A DNA stretch of 64,000 nucleotides from Lantana camara (lineage: Eukaryota > Streptophyta > Magnoliopsida > Lamiales > Verbenaceae), in assembly GCA_037501455.1 (NCBI GenBank), contig CM074858.1, forward strand, positions 42,715,001-42,779,000, given 5' to 3'. The notes beneath the pieces were generated by a model. It saw nothing but the letters and a program-made list of their open reading frames with translations, did not search any database and was not told the DNA's origin. Below, in pieces: positions 35,564-48,081 of the stretch (the first letter of the stretch is position 1; each line of letters opens with the position of its first letter). Made by a program: the position numbers and the translations under genes.

Positions 35564-37022
35564 GTACAAGCAACAACCCCTGTTTTGATAGCAACTAACG
35601 CAGAAAAGGGGCACCAACTCACGCATGAAATGTAGGCAAGAAAGGCAGCAAAACTAAGCATGAAAAGCTGCAAGAACTCATCTAGAATGATCCCACAAAG
35701 CCATGAAATTAACAGCAACAAGCAAAGAGGAATCACGACATTTTGACAGCAACAATTCAGTTTGAAAAACAGGGCAACTAATCGCGAAAAACAGGGTATG
35801 TCTCCTCTCAAATAATCCTACTCAGTTCAGGTCATTTCGGCCATCCAATACACAGCCAAGCAACACCATTTCAACACATAATTCAATTCCAAACAAGCTC
35901 AACCAAGAAAAGAAAGTATACGTGGCATTTCATGGAAATTTCTCAAAGTGCCATAAATGATAACTCATTAATACTTCAACCACCATGAAATCAATGATCA
36001 TAAATGAAATGAGGATGTCAAAATAATCATTCTCAAGCTTGGAATCAATCAAAACCAACAAGAATTGAATAAGATCAACAATTTTGCTCAAAACGTACTA
36101 TTTCGAGTGCAGCCCAGAAACTCAAGAAACCAAGCTCAAATTTAGGAAAGAAAGGATGAAAATGATCAGGAATGAACATATATTACAACCTTAAGCTTAC
36201 CTTGTTGATTGGATGAAGTTTGGATGAGATTTGAGCTCCAAAATCTCTAAGGAATGAAGGGTTACGGGAATGACTATAATTCCAGAGACTTTGGCTGAGA
36301 TTTGGGAATTGTATGAGGATTGGTTTGGTTAGGTCATGATATCTCAGGTTAGGTAGTTGAGTTAGGGTTCAATAGAATCAAACCATGGTTAATTTGGTTA
36401 AAGTTTGAATAAGATATGACTATTTTTGTACAGCAAGGTCAGTTTGGTCGCCGTTTCGTTTTTCGGTTGAATTTCGGAGGTTCAAATGACTTTGGAAAAA
36501 TATAAGGATAACTTTGCTAAACTCGAATTTTCGTTACGAGTTCAGCGGAGTTGACGGAAGACGAATCCGAGTTCCCGAGCTCAAGATATTAAATTCGGAA
36601 CCAAGGGTACGTTAAGTGCTCGTTAGCCCCCGATTTGGTTCCACGATACAAATTAAATTCGTTAACATATCAAATGTATTTGAAAACATAAACCGAGCAT
36701 ATAGGCATGTTCATAACACACATATTTACGATATACTACAATTTCACGGCATTTCGATATCATTTTATATAAGAACGATACACAAAATAAACAACCAAGC
36801 TCATTTCATGCAATTCATGCACATATACATTAAAATTCATGCACATTTCATAAGTTCCATGCATAAAATTTAAATCAAAGAATTAATTCTAATTTTAGAT
36901 AAAATATATTAAAGTCAACGTACATATTTGAATAAATTAATTAATATGGTTAAACATGATTAATTAGCATAATGCTTAATTAACAACATAATTAACATTA
37001 ATAATTAAATTAGCAATAATTG

Positions 37023-37024
<2 letters not shown>

Positions 37025-37069
<45 letters not shown>
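37025..37069. repeat. (AT)n microsatellite in L8
   Basis: About 45 bases of alternating AT, expanded relative to the sister position in L5 (about 23688-23702). Confidence 0.9.
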
Positions 37070-37071
<2 letters not shown>

Positions 37072-39791
37072 ATAATACGAAATATTTTAGGATAATAATA
37101 AATTAAAATAAAATATAATAAAATAAACTAATAACAATTTATAATAAAATTAAATATAAAACACGCAAAAATAATTAATTCGCGCAAATTGGTAAACACA
37201 TACGTCGTACCTTTACGTTTGAAAAGTCGGGGCGTTACAGTTCACCGAAGCAATAAGGTTGAAGGTTGATAATTCATAATGCGGTTGGAGACTCCGATTT
37301 GGCTCTTGATTAATTCTTAGAATTTCCCTTTTTGCTCGTAGTACTAAGCTTTGGAATCCTCGGGGTGTTGACATCGTAACAACTACCCCATTCCATAGCC
37401 AGTCTTTATTCAAGAATCGTACTCGACCCTTTCTCGGATTCTCGAATTTATTCTCTCACCGATATAACATCCCCAACTTGCCACGGAAAACATTTGAAAA
37501 GCCGGTAACCCATCTTGATTAAATCATAGTATCCCTTTCCACAACCAATTGTATTAATCCTCACTAAATCAATCACCAATTATAGTGATTGGGTCGATTC
37601 CTGTTATTCACTACCTTTCTTAACCCCTCGTCTTCAAGTCAGGGAACACGGTAATCCAATTATAATCCCTTCCACTATTAACTTCACAGTTTTTATCACT
37701 TAAAATTTTGACATGGTAGCAAGTGCTAGTCCTTCATATGAATCCTTCTTCATCTCTTGCCATGATAATTCTTCCTTCTCTTTGAACGGTAGTGATACAT
37801 CCAGTTTTGATCCATTTACTCCTTTACACTTAGTCCACATAATTTCACCATCTCTACTTCCCGATTTTCCTCAACTTAATACTCTTGAAAGTCTTCATAG
37901 AAGTATGACCGACAACCCAGCGAAATTCGTATGTCGTGTTATCCACATTCCTTCAATAGTTAGTGATGTCTTTTGCTATTCTTTCGAATTACTTCATCTT
38001 TAATCTTTATACGTACATTTTATCTCTTCTCCTTTTTATTCACCCCTTGAATTCTTTTGCTGAGGACTTAGTTAACGTAGGAGTGGGTACCATCATCTTC
38101 AAGCATGACTATTCTATCGAGATTTCCTTTTTCCCAAAGTTATTTGCAAAATCCATCAGAGGTTCCCTGATAATATCACCATCTTCGATATCTGAATCCC
38201 ATATACACGACTGGCCCAAGAATCTATTTGTAAACATGCATTCGGTTCCGGCTCCTCCAACTCCCTAAGGTCCAATTCAACTCCTTCCATAATTGCTTCC
38301 TCCTATTCCTTTCTCCTTAACTTCTTTTGAGTCATCAAGGAAAATCAACAGTACATAGTTGGATCTTAATTTGTTGGGTGTCATCCGCGTTCCCTCTACC
38401 CTCAATTAAAATCAACCTCTATAGTTGCCATCACGAATTGTGCCAATCTGATTCGGTTCCTTTTCTTTTGAGCTAACATAACAGTCCCGCAGAAGCTCCT
38501 CCGTAATTCCACCATCTCCAGAGTATGATACCCGACTCTATAGAAAACCCCCTATTTCGAAATCTATCCATATCCTTTTCGCCGAAAATCCTAATCTCCT
38601 TCTACTGAGTAACTCTAGCTAAGAAATGGTTCAGTGAGTTACTCACATCATTAGAGCAATTATATTAATCACAAGGTACATATAGATAAGGAAATTCAAA
38701 TAATTTGAAATGGCGTATGATGCACGTGCTATGAATGCTATGAACCTGTCACCGTGGTGGTGGCTTTAGCTCGATAACTTGTCCTTTAATTCCATTATCA
38801 TGAGCATAGTTTGCAAGGTTGAACATTGTTCAATCGTTGGTGATGCTTTCCCATCGTTGCTTGCTTCTTGATATCACCGTGTTCCAAAATTCCAAGGAGT
38901 TGATGTGATTTGAATTCTTCGAGATTCCTGGCTATCTTTGCTTTGCATCCATTTGTTAATCCTCAATTATAACCGTTCCCCCATGCTTCTTAACTTGACT
39001 CCCTTTTTTTTTTTTTTTTGGTAAAATCCTACAATTAACGGCTCTCCACTCTTTTCATCTTAGTTGAGTCGAAGCCTCCAACACCTCTTGCATTTGGTGC
39101 TTTCAAGTTTCCCAACTTGACCTTCCAATTGCTCAACCATCTCGAACTCGGAGGTCTCAACGGTGGACCTTGGAGGGTTTGATCTCGTATTGAACGCCTT
39201 TATAATTGGGTGGTAAGAAGTTCCACATCTATCTTGTTGTCTCACCACTCCCTTAAATTAGAAATTTCGAGTCTCCACCATACTTGTACTTTGATAATCT
39301 TCAAGGTTTGTAAAAAGGATGAAATTGATGAACCTTCCCATGATCCAAGATTCCTATTACCTTCCTCTCATGATATCGAGCCATGATATGAAATTCCATT
39401 TGGCAAGCCGCAAAAATTGAACACCTAGCCTTCAATTCCCTTTTTGGTCCCACAAACCCTCCGTCGATCTAGTAGAAGTAACTTGTAGTTGAAATAGGTT
39501 GTAGCTTGATTGACATGATTACAATCTATACTCAAAATTCGACTCAAATATATATGTATGTCGGTTAGGATATGCTTATGGCACAAAGTTGAATCAGTGA
39601 AAGCACACTAAATGCAAAATGCAATACCAAAGTAATGAGATTAAAATTAAGTTATGTATATCGAACAATCTCAACAATTAGCAGCAAATAACAATAAAAG
39701 CCAATGCAATGCATACATTGACAAGTTGTTCCTATACCGCACGACCTAAACTGACTCAATCACGACACTAGAACACCGGTTTTGCAACCGG

Positions 39792-39803
39792 GCTCTGATA
39801 CCA
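39792..39803 (-). other. Primer binding site for initiator tRNA-Met (unit 2)
   Basis: TGGTATCAGAGC on the minus strand, 8 bases inside LTR C. Identical to unit 1. Confidence 0.92.
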
Positions 39804-39811
39804 CTTAAGGA

Positions 39812-42800
39812 TGTAGCACCCTGCACGTGAGGCACCACATCCCCCGTACTATGGCTCAACACGAGTAACGAAATGGTAAATCCGCACCCGTATCAAATCA
39901 TAGCGAACAAGAGATAAATAGAAAACCCTCCTAAGCTAGGCGGAACTTAGACCCTGTAATCAGAACTAATCAGCCAAACATAATGCATCGGAAAACTAAA
40001 ATTCAAACACACGAACCATAAGCAGACTTGGCTCTTCAGGCCTCTTTTAACACATAACCAAAGCCCGACAAGAGCAATTCAATAGCAATTATACAAAGAT
40101 TCAAGTTCATAATCGTACAAGGTTGAATCATGCACAATTTAAATACATAAGTGAATGCAGAGACGCTTCTAACTTAACTTGACCGACTCGAACTCAACAC
40201 TACCCCGCCTAGCTCGAAACTCCCAAGCCAAACCTGCACACTAAAGTGTTGGGGAGGGAGAGGGTCAGTCTCTAGAAGACTGAGTGAGCAGGAGCGATAA
40301 ATATATATAAAACACGCACATGCAAGTCATAAATCCCGAGCAAAGTTTTATTTAAAGTTAGTTCCCAAAAGGCAAGAAAATACTAAGCAATGCTCGAACT
40401 TTACGACTAACTATATTAAATTTATTAAGCTCATAATTTATACATAAACATAAAGGCTCGGCGAGTGAGCGTGCATCAACTCCAACCAAACTCCGACCGT
40501 GTACGACAAATATCATTAATACTTTAAATAGGTGATCATGCAATATATCATAATACACACAGATCATCTATCATATCATAAGTTATATTCGTTTGGGCAA
40601 TCCGTGCCCCGGCCTTCCCGCACGGTGCATAGCAATCATAACATAACCATATTCATAAAACAAGTTCCAACCTTCTTCCTCCTGGTGGTGGACGGGTTTG
40701 CAAGGCCCGACCACCTAAACATATCATTGTGGCTATGAGGCTCATGAGGCCTCAAAGCCCGGTTAGCGTTTCCTCATCAAAAACTCCTTAACGAGGTCCG
40801 TTTCGCCATTAACATAATGGAATCAGCACATGGGATCACCGTCGGCCCTTGCCTCCCCGGATAGCCACATGTACTAAATTCCTGGGCCCGTGAACATAAC
40901 ATACATGCATAATCTCGCCAAAACATATCAGTTCATGTGAAACATATCATATTTCATAATTCATTTGAAAAGGGTTTACTCGATCAATATTTACTCGAGA
41001 ACTTTACTTTAAAAGTAACATATATATATACGTGAGGTTTTGGCCAAAGCTGGTCACATAGGGTTGTAGGGTTAATATGTAACTAAAACGAAAACACCCT
41101 CACCTGGAAGACCACGAGACATAAAACATGAGCAATACGGGTGCCTATTTAATCCGGAAGTCTCCGCCCTGGAAACGAACTGTACAAGAGAATGAACAAT
41201 GTGTACCAGTGAGAGGAGACTCAAAATGACTAAATAGGACGCTCGGCAATGTAATGATCATGATATGAATGAAGAAAAGATGCTATAATGTAATGAACAC
41301 GTTCATGTGCATTATTAAAGTCATAAAGACATATAAATATTCAATTCGTTCATTCAATGAAGTGTTCGTATTCAAACGAATCCATATCCTTCACATTTCA
41401 CGTCAAAGGAATTTAAATCATATAATCAAGTCATTCAAATATAATCATAGCACAAGTTAGATCACATTTCTAATTAGAAAATAAACAATTACATACATCA
41501 CATCACATAATATAACATATTTCCAAAGTTTGAAAACAAGAAGAAATCACAATCATATGATAGGGAAAATAGGTTACGGAAATCACAAACGCCACAAAAC
41601 GCACATAAACGGCTTTCACCAAAAGCATGCCTAAATCTCATCTAATTGTTATGAATCAAACCACCATACTCTCAGCACATAGTAAAACAAGTTCTTAGTT
41701 CAACACGAATGAAGATAAGGGCGTTAAAGAGGTGAAACAATCAAAAACCGAGAAGGAGAAGACAAGAAATGCGCAGGGGGAGGGACACGCCCGTGTCCCT
41801 CAATTTGAATAGACTGAGACACGGGGGTGTCTCAGTACAGACCTTCCAAAAGGGCATGACACGGGGGTGTCTCATATTACAAGGCAAATGAGACACGGGG
41901 GTGTCACGCTATAGACCCAAAAACGCAACCAAAGCTTACCGGCAAAACAAACCCTATACCAAATCAGTCCCAAAAGCATACCAAATCAACTCCAAATCTT
42001 ATGAAACTTGATATAAAACATATTTAGCATGTTAGGAGCATATTTCATTTAGAAATAAAAGGCCAAATCACACGTTAAAAGCACCAAAACCATGCAGCAA
42101 ATCTTCTGCGCCAAGACCGCACATACGAGCTCAATTGTTCAATCATCCTATCATCAAGTGCTTAGGGGCTTAATTTGAAGCTGAAACTTTATGGAATGCA
42201 TGCTAACATACTAAAAAACTAATATAAATCATATATATGCGAAATGGCACAAATTGAAACACATTAGAATGACCAACGAACCACAAAAATGCAACAACAG
42301 CAGGTCTATCATGGATCATGCATAAAAACAGGTCATATATTTCGGTTTTGGGGCTTAAAATGGATCCAAAAGCTTGCAACATGAATGATAACATATAGAG
42401 AAATGAGTGTACATCATATCCATGAAAATTCACACGAAAAGAAGGTCATTTCATCAAGCAACAAGACACGATTCCACACAGCAGTCCAAAACAGGGGAGA
42501 CAGTTTGATCATCAAGTTTGGGGCTCTATATCACATAATTTCAACAAAGGGTCTAAAGAGAAAATCATCCTAACATCATATACTATCATTTAGGAAACAA
42601 TTAGGCCAAGAAACAAGCTCGTATAATCATTTACAAGCAAGGAAATCAGCTGCACAACCAAGCAAGGTCACAAGAGCAATTACCCCCAAAAATCCTATTC
42701 ATGCTCTTAGCCCAAACCCTTATCAAATCTGATCCAAAGCAAGTATTAAATGGATAAAATCATGTATAAAAGAGTAGAGGATACATAAATATACATACCT

Positions 42801-43576
42801 TCAAGATATGGAGAAGAAAGGAAGTGATTTGAGCTCAAAAATCACAAGGACCAAGGTTTTCTCTCCTCTTTTCTTCTCTTCCTCTCTCTCGATCAAGTGC
42901 AGCAGAAAAATGGGGGTTTTGGGTCAGTTTTTGCTGATAAATGGAGGATAAAGAGGTTAACTCAAGCATACAAGTCATGGTTAAAGCATGGTTAGGTTTA
43001 AGAGGTGTTAAGGGGTCCCACCATGAAGACTAGTCAACAAAAGGGTTGATCTTGCACGAGTTGTTGGTTAAGGTTGGATTTCGGAGGTCTTAATGATCTC
43101 AAAAAGGTATGAGGCTTGTTCCATTGTCTCCGAATCGTCGATACGAAGGTAAGGGAGGTGACGGAATTTGAAACCAAATTCCCGAGCTCAGGATATGACG
43201 TCCGGAACCCAGGGCGCGCTAAAAGCGTTTTAAGCCCTATAAGTTCGGTCTCCAAAACCGAAATCAAAACTAAATCAAACGAGCTTAAAAATACAACGCA
43301 AGCATGTAAACACATTATTAACTCACATAATTCAAGTATAACAAGTTGGCACAAAAATCGGAATTGAAAACGGAGTTAAACAAAACAAAATTGGTTCGAA
43401 AAGGGTTTAAACGTTTAAATTCCAAAACTAAAAGCTTAATATCATTAAAAAAAGTAATTAACATTTAATACACTTAAAATAAAATTAAATATATAAAACA
43501 CGTATAAATAATTATTTCGCGTAATTTGGTAAACAAATACGTCATACTGTACAAATAAGAAAACTGGGGCGTTACA
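39812..43576 (-). mobile_element. Array LTR C (copy L9, 3765 bp)
   Basis: It begins TGTAGCACCC and ends GGGGCGTTACA, with a primer site to the left and a polypurine tract to the right. Dyad boxes at 41782-41907 match LTR B. The stem-loop (40773-40795) has two broken pairs. A short insertion (about 20 bases near 40634-40655) distinguishes it from A and B. It would be the 5' LTR of unit 2 and the 3' LTR of the truncated third unit. Confidence 0.93.
41782..41907. repeat. Dyad-box cluster of LTR C
   Basis: Four boxes in the same order and spacing as LTR B, beginning with GGGACACGCCCGTGTCCC and ending with the GAGACAC/GTGTCAC hybrid. Confidence 0.8.
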
Positions 43577-45360
43577 ACCTCTCCCCCTTAAAAGAATCCA
43601 TCCTCGGATTCACTATCTGCCTGAAAACAATTAGCGGTGGAACCCCGTTCCCCACAAACAACAAGGAGAGAATCCCCGTCTCTCAAATAACAATGAGAGA
43701 ACCCCGTCTCTCAAAAGCAACAAAGAGAGAACCTCATCTCTCGAACAACAATGAGAGAACCCCATCTCTCGAAAGCAACAATGAGAGAACCCCGTCTCTC
43801 GAACAACAATGAGAGAACCCCGTCTCTCGAAAGCAACAAGTGACGAAGTTCAAATCACCAAACACAAACACAACGAAGAGCAACCAACAAGGAGGAAGCA
43901 TCAAAACAACCAATTACGACAAAATAACCAAAACCACCACATAACGCCAAGGAACAATTATCACTTATTTAAATCCAACATCAATTATACAACATTTGTT
44001 AACGCATCAAGGAATCAAAGCACATATTATCAAAATTATTTAAATTAACAACGCATGTATGCATATGCCATGGATGTCTGAGGTACCGTTCACTGAAGCA
44101 ATAAGGTTGAAGGTTGATAATTCATAATGCGGTTGGCGACTCCGATTTGTCTCTTGATTAATTCTTAGAATTTCCCTTTTTGCTCGTAGTACTAAGCTTT
44201 GGAATCCTCGGCGTGTTGACATCGTAACAACTACCCCATTCCATAGCCAGTCTTTATTCAAGAATCATACTCGACTCTTTCTCGGATTCTCGAATTTATT
44301 CTCTCGCCGATATAACATTCCCAACTTACCACGGAAAACATTTGAAAAGCCGGTAACCCATCTTGATTAAGTCCTAGTATCCCTTTCCACAACCAATTGT
44401 ATTAATCCTCACTAAATCAATCACCAATTATAGTGATTGGGTCGATTCCTGTTATTCACTACCTTTCTTAACCCCTCGTCTTCAAGTCAGGGAACACGGT
44501 AATCCAATTATAATCCCTTCCACGATTAACTTCACAGTTTTTATCACTTAAAATTTTGACATGGTAGCAAGTGCTAGTGCTTCATATGAATCCTTCCTCA
44601 TCTCTTGCCATGATAATTCTTCCTTCTCTTTGAACGGTAGTGATACATCCAATTTTGATCCATTTACTCCTTTACACTTAGTCCACATAATTTCACCATC
44701 TCTACTTCCCGATTTTCCTCAACTTAATACTCTTGAAACTCTTCATAGAAGTATGACCGACAACCCAGCGAAATTCGTATGTCGTGTTATCCACATTCCT
44801 TCAATAGTTAGTGATGTCTTTTGCTATTCTCTCGAATTACTTCATCTTTAATCTTTATACGTACATTTTATCTCTTCTCCTTTTTATTCACCCCTTGAAT
44901 TCTGTTGCTGAGGACTTAGTTAACTTAGGAGTGAGTACCATCATCTTCAAGCATGACTATTCGATCGAGATTTACTTTTTCCCAAAGTTATTTGCAAAAT
45001 CCATCAGAGGTTCCCTGATAATATCACCATCTTCGATATCTGAATCCCATATACACGACTGGCCCAAGAATCTATTTGTAAAGATGCATTCGGTTCCGGC
45101 TCCTCCAATTCCCTAGGGTCCAATTCAAGTCCTTCCATAATTGCTTCCTCCTATTCCTTTCTCCTTAACTTCTTTTGAGTCATCAAGGAAAATCAACAGT
45201 ACATAGTTGGATCTTAATTTGTTGGGTGTCATCCGCGTTCCCCCTACCCTCAATTAAAATCAACCTCTATAGTTGCCATCACGAATTGTGCCAATCTGAT
45301 TCGGTTCCTTTTCTCTTGAGCTAACAAAACAATCCCGCAGAAGCTCCTCCGTAATTCCAC
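43577..45360 (-). mobile_element. Interior of array unit 3, truncated
   Basis: It starts with the polypurine tract (43577-43590) and matches units 1 and 2 up to 'gtaattccac' (45360). There the sister copies continue with 'caactccag' or 'catctccag' but this one switches to copia leader. It contains neither nested LTR. The GTTCA site (44088-44092) is empty, which shows the pre-insertion sequence. The primer site and outer LTR of this unit are missing. Confidence 0.85.
43665..43828. repeat. Tandem palindrome GAGAGAACCCCGTCTCTC, six copies
   Basis: Six copies at a period near 29, preceded by a degenerate GGAACCCCGTTCC (43639-43651). This is the longest of the four arrays in the window. Confidence 0.85.
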
Positions 45361-46241
45361 TTATGGTCTTCATCTTGTTACTTGTTGTGTGGATCCATCT
45401 TACACAATGGGTGCATTGTCTCCAAAATGAAAGAAAAAGACCTCACCACCTATCTCTAATCTCAAATTACAATAAAAAGAAAAAGACATAAAGTAATAAG
45501 ACTCAATCTTCATATTGGCCTTAGAAAATTACACGGGGCATACCCCGGCCTCAAAAACAATAATATGGAAAGCCACATAATAAACACATAACAGTACACA
45601 CATAAGTGGGGCACCGACCCCAATTGAAAAAACGCAACTATGGGGCTCCAACCCCAATTTAAAACATCCATGTGCATAAATTAGAACTATTCATAAGACT
45701 AAACCCATGATCACCTAACATGCATAAATTGCAAGAATTTAAATTTAACCAATAAATTAAAATTCTCGCCTTAAGTCCTAATGACTTAAAACATGACTTA
45801 GATGTAATTCTTGTTCAAGAGTCTTTTCTATAAAACCCTAAAAATAATAAACTAATAAAATTCCAATTAATTTCTGAAAATTAATAATTTTATTCCTTCA
45901 ATATTTTTTGGAAAATAAAGTTCGTAATTTTCCCAAATTTTAAATGGTCTTAATTTCTCAAAATCCCAATTTAAACAATTATTTCAAAAATAATTTAAAT
46001 TTAATAAAATAAAATTTTACAAAAAAATTAAATCGGGATTTCAAGGACCGAAAATACGAAAACACGAAAATAGGCCCGGAACTCCCCACCTCACGATGGG
46101 AACACCGCGCGGCAGTGTTCGAGGGAGGTTGGCAGCTGCCCCGCACGGTTGCGAGACAGGTGAGCAGGCACGCCTAGGCATGCCTAGAGGCGTCACGCGC
46201 GGTGGGCGGGCGTCCCGTGCGGATGCGGGACAGTGCATGCG
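45361..46241 (-). mobile_element. Copia 5' leader, middle part
   Basis: Non-coding and AT-rich to about 46075, then a GC-rich stretch (46075-46241). Three quasi-palindromes with GGGG/CCCC arms occur at 45534-45547, 45608-45621 and 45641-45656. I assign it to the copia leader because, once the solo LTR at 46242-49047 is removed, it runs into the copia primer site at 49363. The ORFs of 74-79 codons here look compositional. The last five bases are the ATGCG duplication. Confidence 0.6.
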
Positions 46242-47059
46242 TGTAGCACCCAGAACGCTAGGTAGCCACATCCCCCGCACTAAAGTTCAATCCACATATG
46301 GAACGAGAACCCATACATGAATCAAGCCTATAGCGAACGGTAGACAATAAAAACATAACACTAGCTAGGCGGGCTAACCCTCAGTTAATACGACAATGCA
46401 TAACAAAAGCGGAAGCATAACGATATACATTTATTACATGATCCCATACTCCATTTCATACCAATGTTCCATTTACATACCAAAACCTCAATTATATGCC
46501 ATAATATACACATGGGTACAAATCACTTTCTTAGAGTCATAAGGATCTATAAGGTACACAAAACATGAGAGGACAATGCTAGACCCAAAAGAAGTAAAAC
46601 TTGACTCAAACCCCGCCTAGCACTCGACCTGCAATACCTGAAAATGTGAGGTTTCAGTCTATGAAAGACTGAGTTAGGGGTTTATCATTTAAAAGCTTAA
46701 TTACCATGCAAGCTATAATCTCGGGTAAGATTTTATGAAAGAAAACAATATAAGTTCAATAATAATACTATACTCGCCAGAGATTACAACTAATCAATTT
46801 ACAATTTAGTCGATTCAATACAATTCAGAACAATCAATCAGTGGCCCGGCGAGTGAGGGAAATTCTCGAACCTTTCTCCGACAGTGTACAATAATTCAGT
46901 TTGTATAGCTTAAGTGATCACACCATCAATTTCAGTGCACAATTAGATAATTTCAATAATCCATCCTTCTTCCTCGGGGTGATGGGGGATTGCAAGGCCC
47001 CGCCATCCAATCAGTGTGAGCATAGGGTTCATGATTCCCTATACCCGGAACTCCTTCCT

Positions 47060-47077
47060 CCACTAATCTCCTAGTGG
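47060..47077 (-). other. Conserved stem-loop, CCACTA/TAGTGG version (L10)
   Basis: CCACTAGGAGATTAGTGG on the minus strand: six perfect pairs and a GGAGAT loop. Confidence 0.7.
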
Positions 47078-47770
47078 ATTCAGGGGTCATCCCAACAATG
47101 TGAGGATAGTGCAAGAGTTGCCCGTCAGCCCATGCTTTCCCGGTTGGCTCAATGCACTACCCTCGCGCCCACGGTGAACAATATACTCGCCAAACAATCA
47201 ATCGGTTCCATTTAGTATGAATAACAATGGTTCGGTACAATATCAATCGATCAATGGTGAAACAATTAAGTTTTCGGGAAATTATAAATATAGTTATATA
47301 TTTTGGTCCAAAATCCACATAAGGTTGTAGGGTTCTATATAGATAGAAGTAACCTCACCTTTACCAACCAAAAGAAGAAAGGATACACCCTACGGAGCGT
47401 GTTCCTCGTTTCCCGGACCGTGATCTGTGTAACAAGGGACGAGTGTATATAAGACTCGACTCTTATGAACTAATTAAGACGAACGGCATGTTCCAATAAT
47501 GTCAATCATGCAATTACAATCAATAAGTATCATAACATGTTCAATTTATCAAATAAGGTAGCAATGATCAAGTACTCAAGGTATAATCAAAGTATGCAAA
47601 TATTACACAAACCTCCCCTATGAAACTTAAGCGTGAACTTCCACAACACAATTAATGTACATAATATCATACATTATGTGGTCTATCAATGAAATGTTCG
47701 TGCTGGAAACGAGTCACGAAAACCATGCATGAAAAGTATGAAAATCAAAATTTTTATGCAGAATACACAA

Positions 47771-48081
47771 GGTCGCGGTCGCGACCAAAATCCTTCTCAA
47801 AATGGTTGCGGTCGCGACCACCTAATTTTGCCGAAATTTTCCTCGAAAATTTCAAAATCTCGAAACTAGACCAAATTTTGGTCACGGTCGCGACCACCTA
47901 ATTTTGCCCAAATTTTCCTCCAAATTTTCAAAATCTCGAAACTAGGCCAAATTTTGGTCGCGGTCGCGACTAATTTCCTTCATAAAAGGGTTGCGGTCGT
48001 GACTACCTATTTTTGGTAGAATTTTTCATCCATTTTTCCAAAATCTCGAAACTGGCCTAAGAATGGGTAGCGGCCGCAACC
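47771..48081. repeat. Six GGTCGCGGTCGCGACC-like boxes with 33/76 spacing (L10)
   Basis: Boxes begin at 47771, 47804, 47880, 47956, 47989 and 48065, so spacings are 33, 76, 76, 33 and 76. The 76-base intervals share 'aaatttt', 'tttcaaaatctcgaaact' and 'aattttggtc'. The first box contains GGTCGC and GCGACC arms. The last (about 48065-48081) is a degenerate GGTAGCGGCCGCAACC. Confidence 0.88.

Larger units (their letters stand above)
33578..37239 (-). mobile_element. Solo family-R LTR L8 (3662 bp) in unit 2, TSD GTTCA
   Basis: It begins TGTAGCACCC and ends GGGGCGTTACA, with GTTCA at 33573-33577 and 37240-37244. Same site, orientation and TSD as L5 in unit 1, so one insertion was copied by the array expansion. 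L5 and L8 differ mainly in microsatellite lengths, a short segment near 36945-36980 and scattered substitutions. Dyad boxes lie at 35474-35563 and the stem-loop at 34440-34462. Confidence 0.94.
33120..39811 (-). mobile_element. Interior of array unit 2 (non-coding), with nested solo LTR L8
   Basis: It is closely similar to the unit-1 interior from polypurine tract to primer site (39792-39803). It contains L8 at the same site as L5, lacks L6 and lacks the 440 bases equivalent to 27773-28212. Like unit 1 it has no recognisable retrotransposon protein. The tandem GAGAGA...TCTCTC repeat at 33209-33313 has four copies. Confidence 0.8.
15981..45360 (-). mobile_element. Tandem family-R array: LTR-interior-LTR-interior-LTR-partial interior
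   Basis: Three near-identical LTRs (15981-19727, 29372-33119, 39812-43576) alternate with interiors. Each LTR meets an interior through a polypurine tract on its right side (+ coordinates), and two have a primer site on their left, so all units point the same way (minus). Unit starts are 13.4 and 10.4 kb apart. The difference is explained by a solo LTR present only in unit 1 (25091-27573) and a 440-base deletion in unit 2. The third interior stops at about 45360 against copia leader. Unequal recombination between LTRs is the likely origin. Confidence 0.9.

Noticed and set aside
15981..45360. Large segmental duplication of host DNA
   Set aside because: Repeat boundaries fall on LTR ends, primer sites and polypurine tracts, so recombination within a retrotransposon explains it.
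47689..47901. 70-codon ORF in L10 with a repeated Arg-Ser-Arg-Pro pattern
   Set aside because: The repeat comes from the GGTCGCGGTCGCGACC boxes; it is part of a non-coding LTR.
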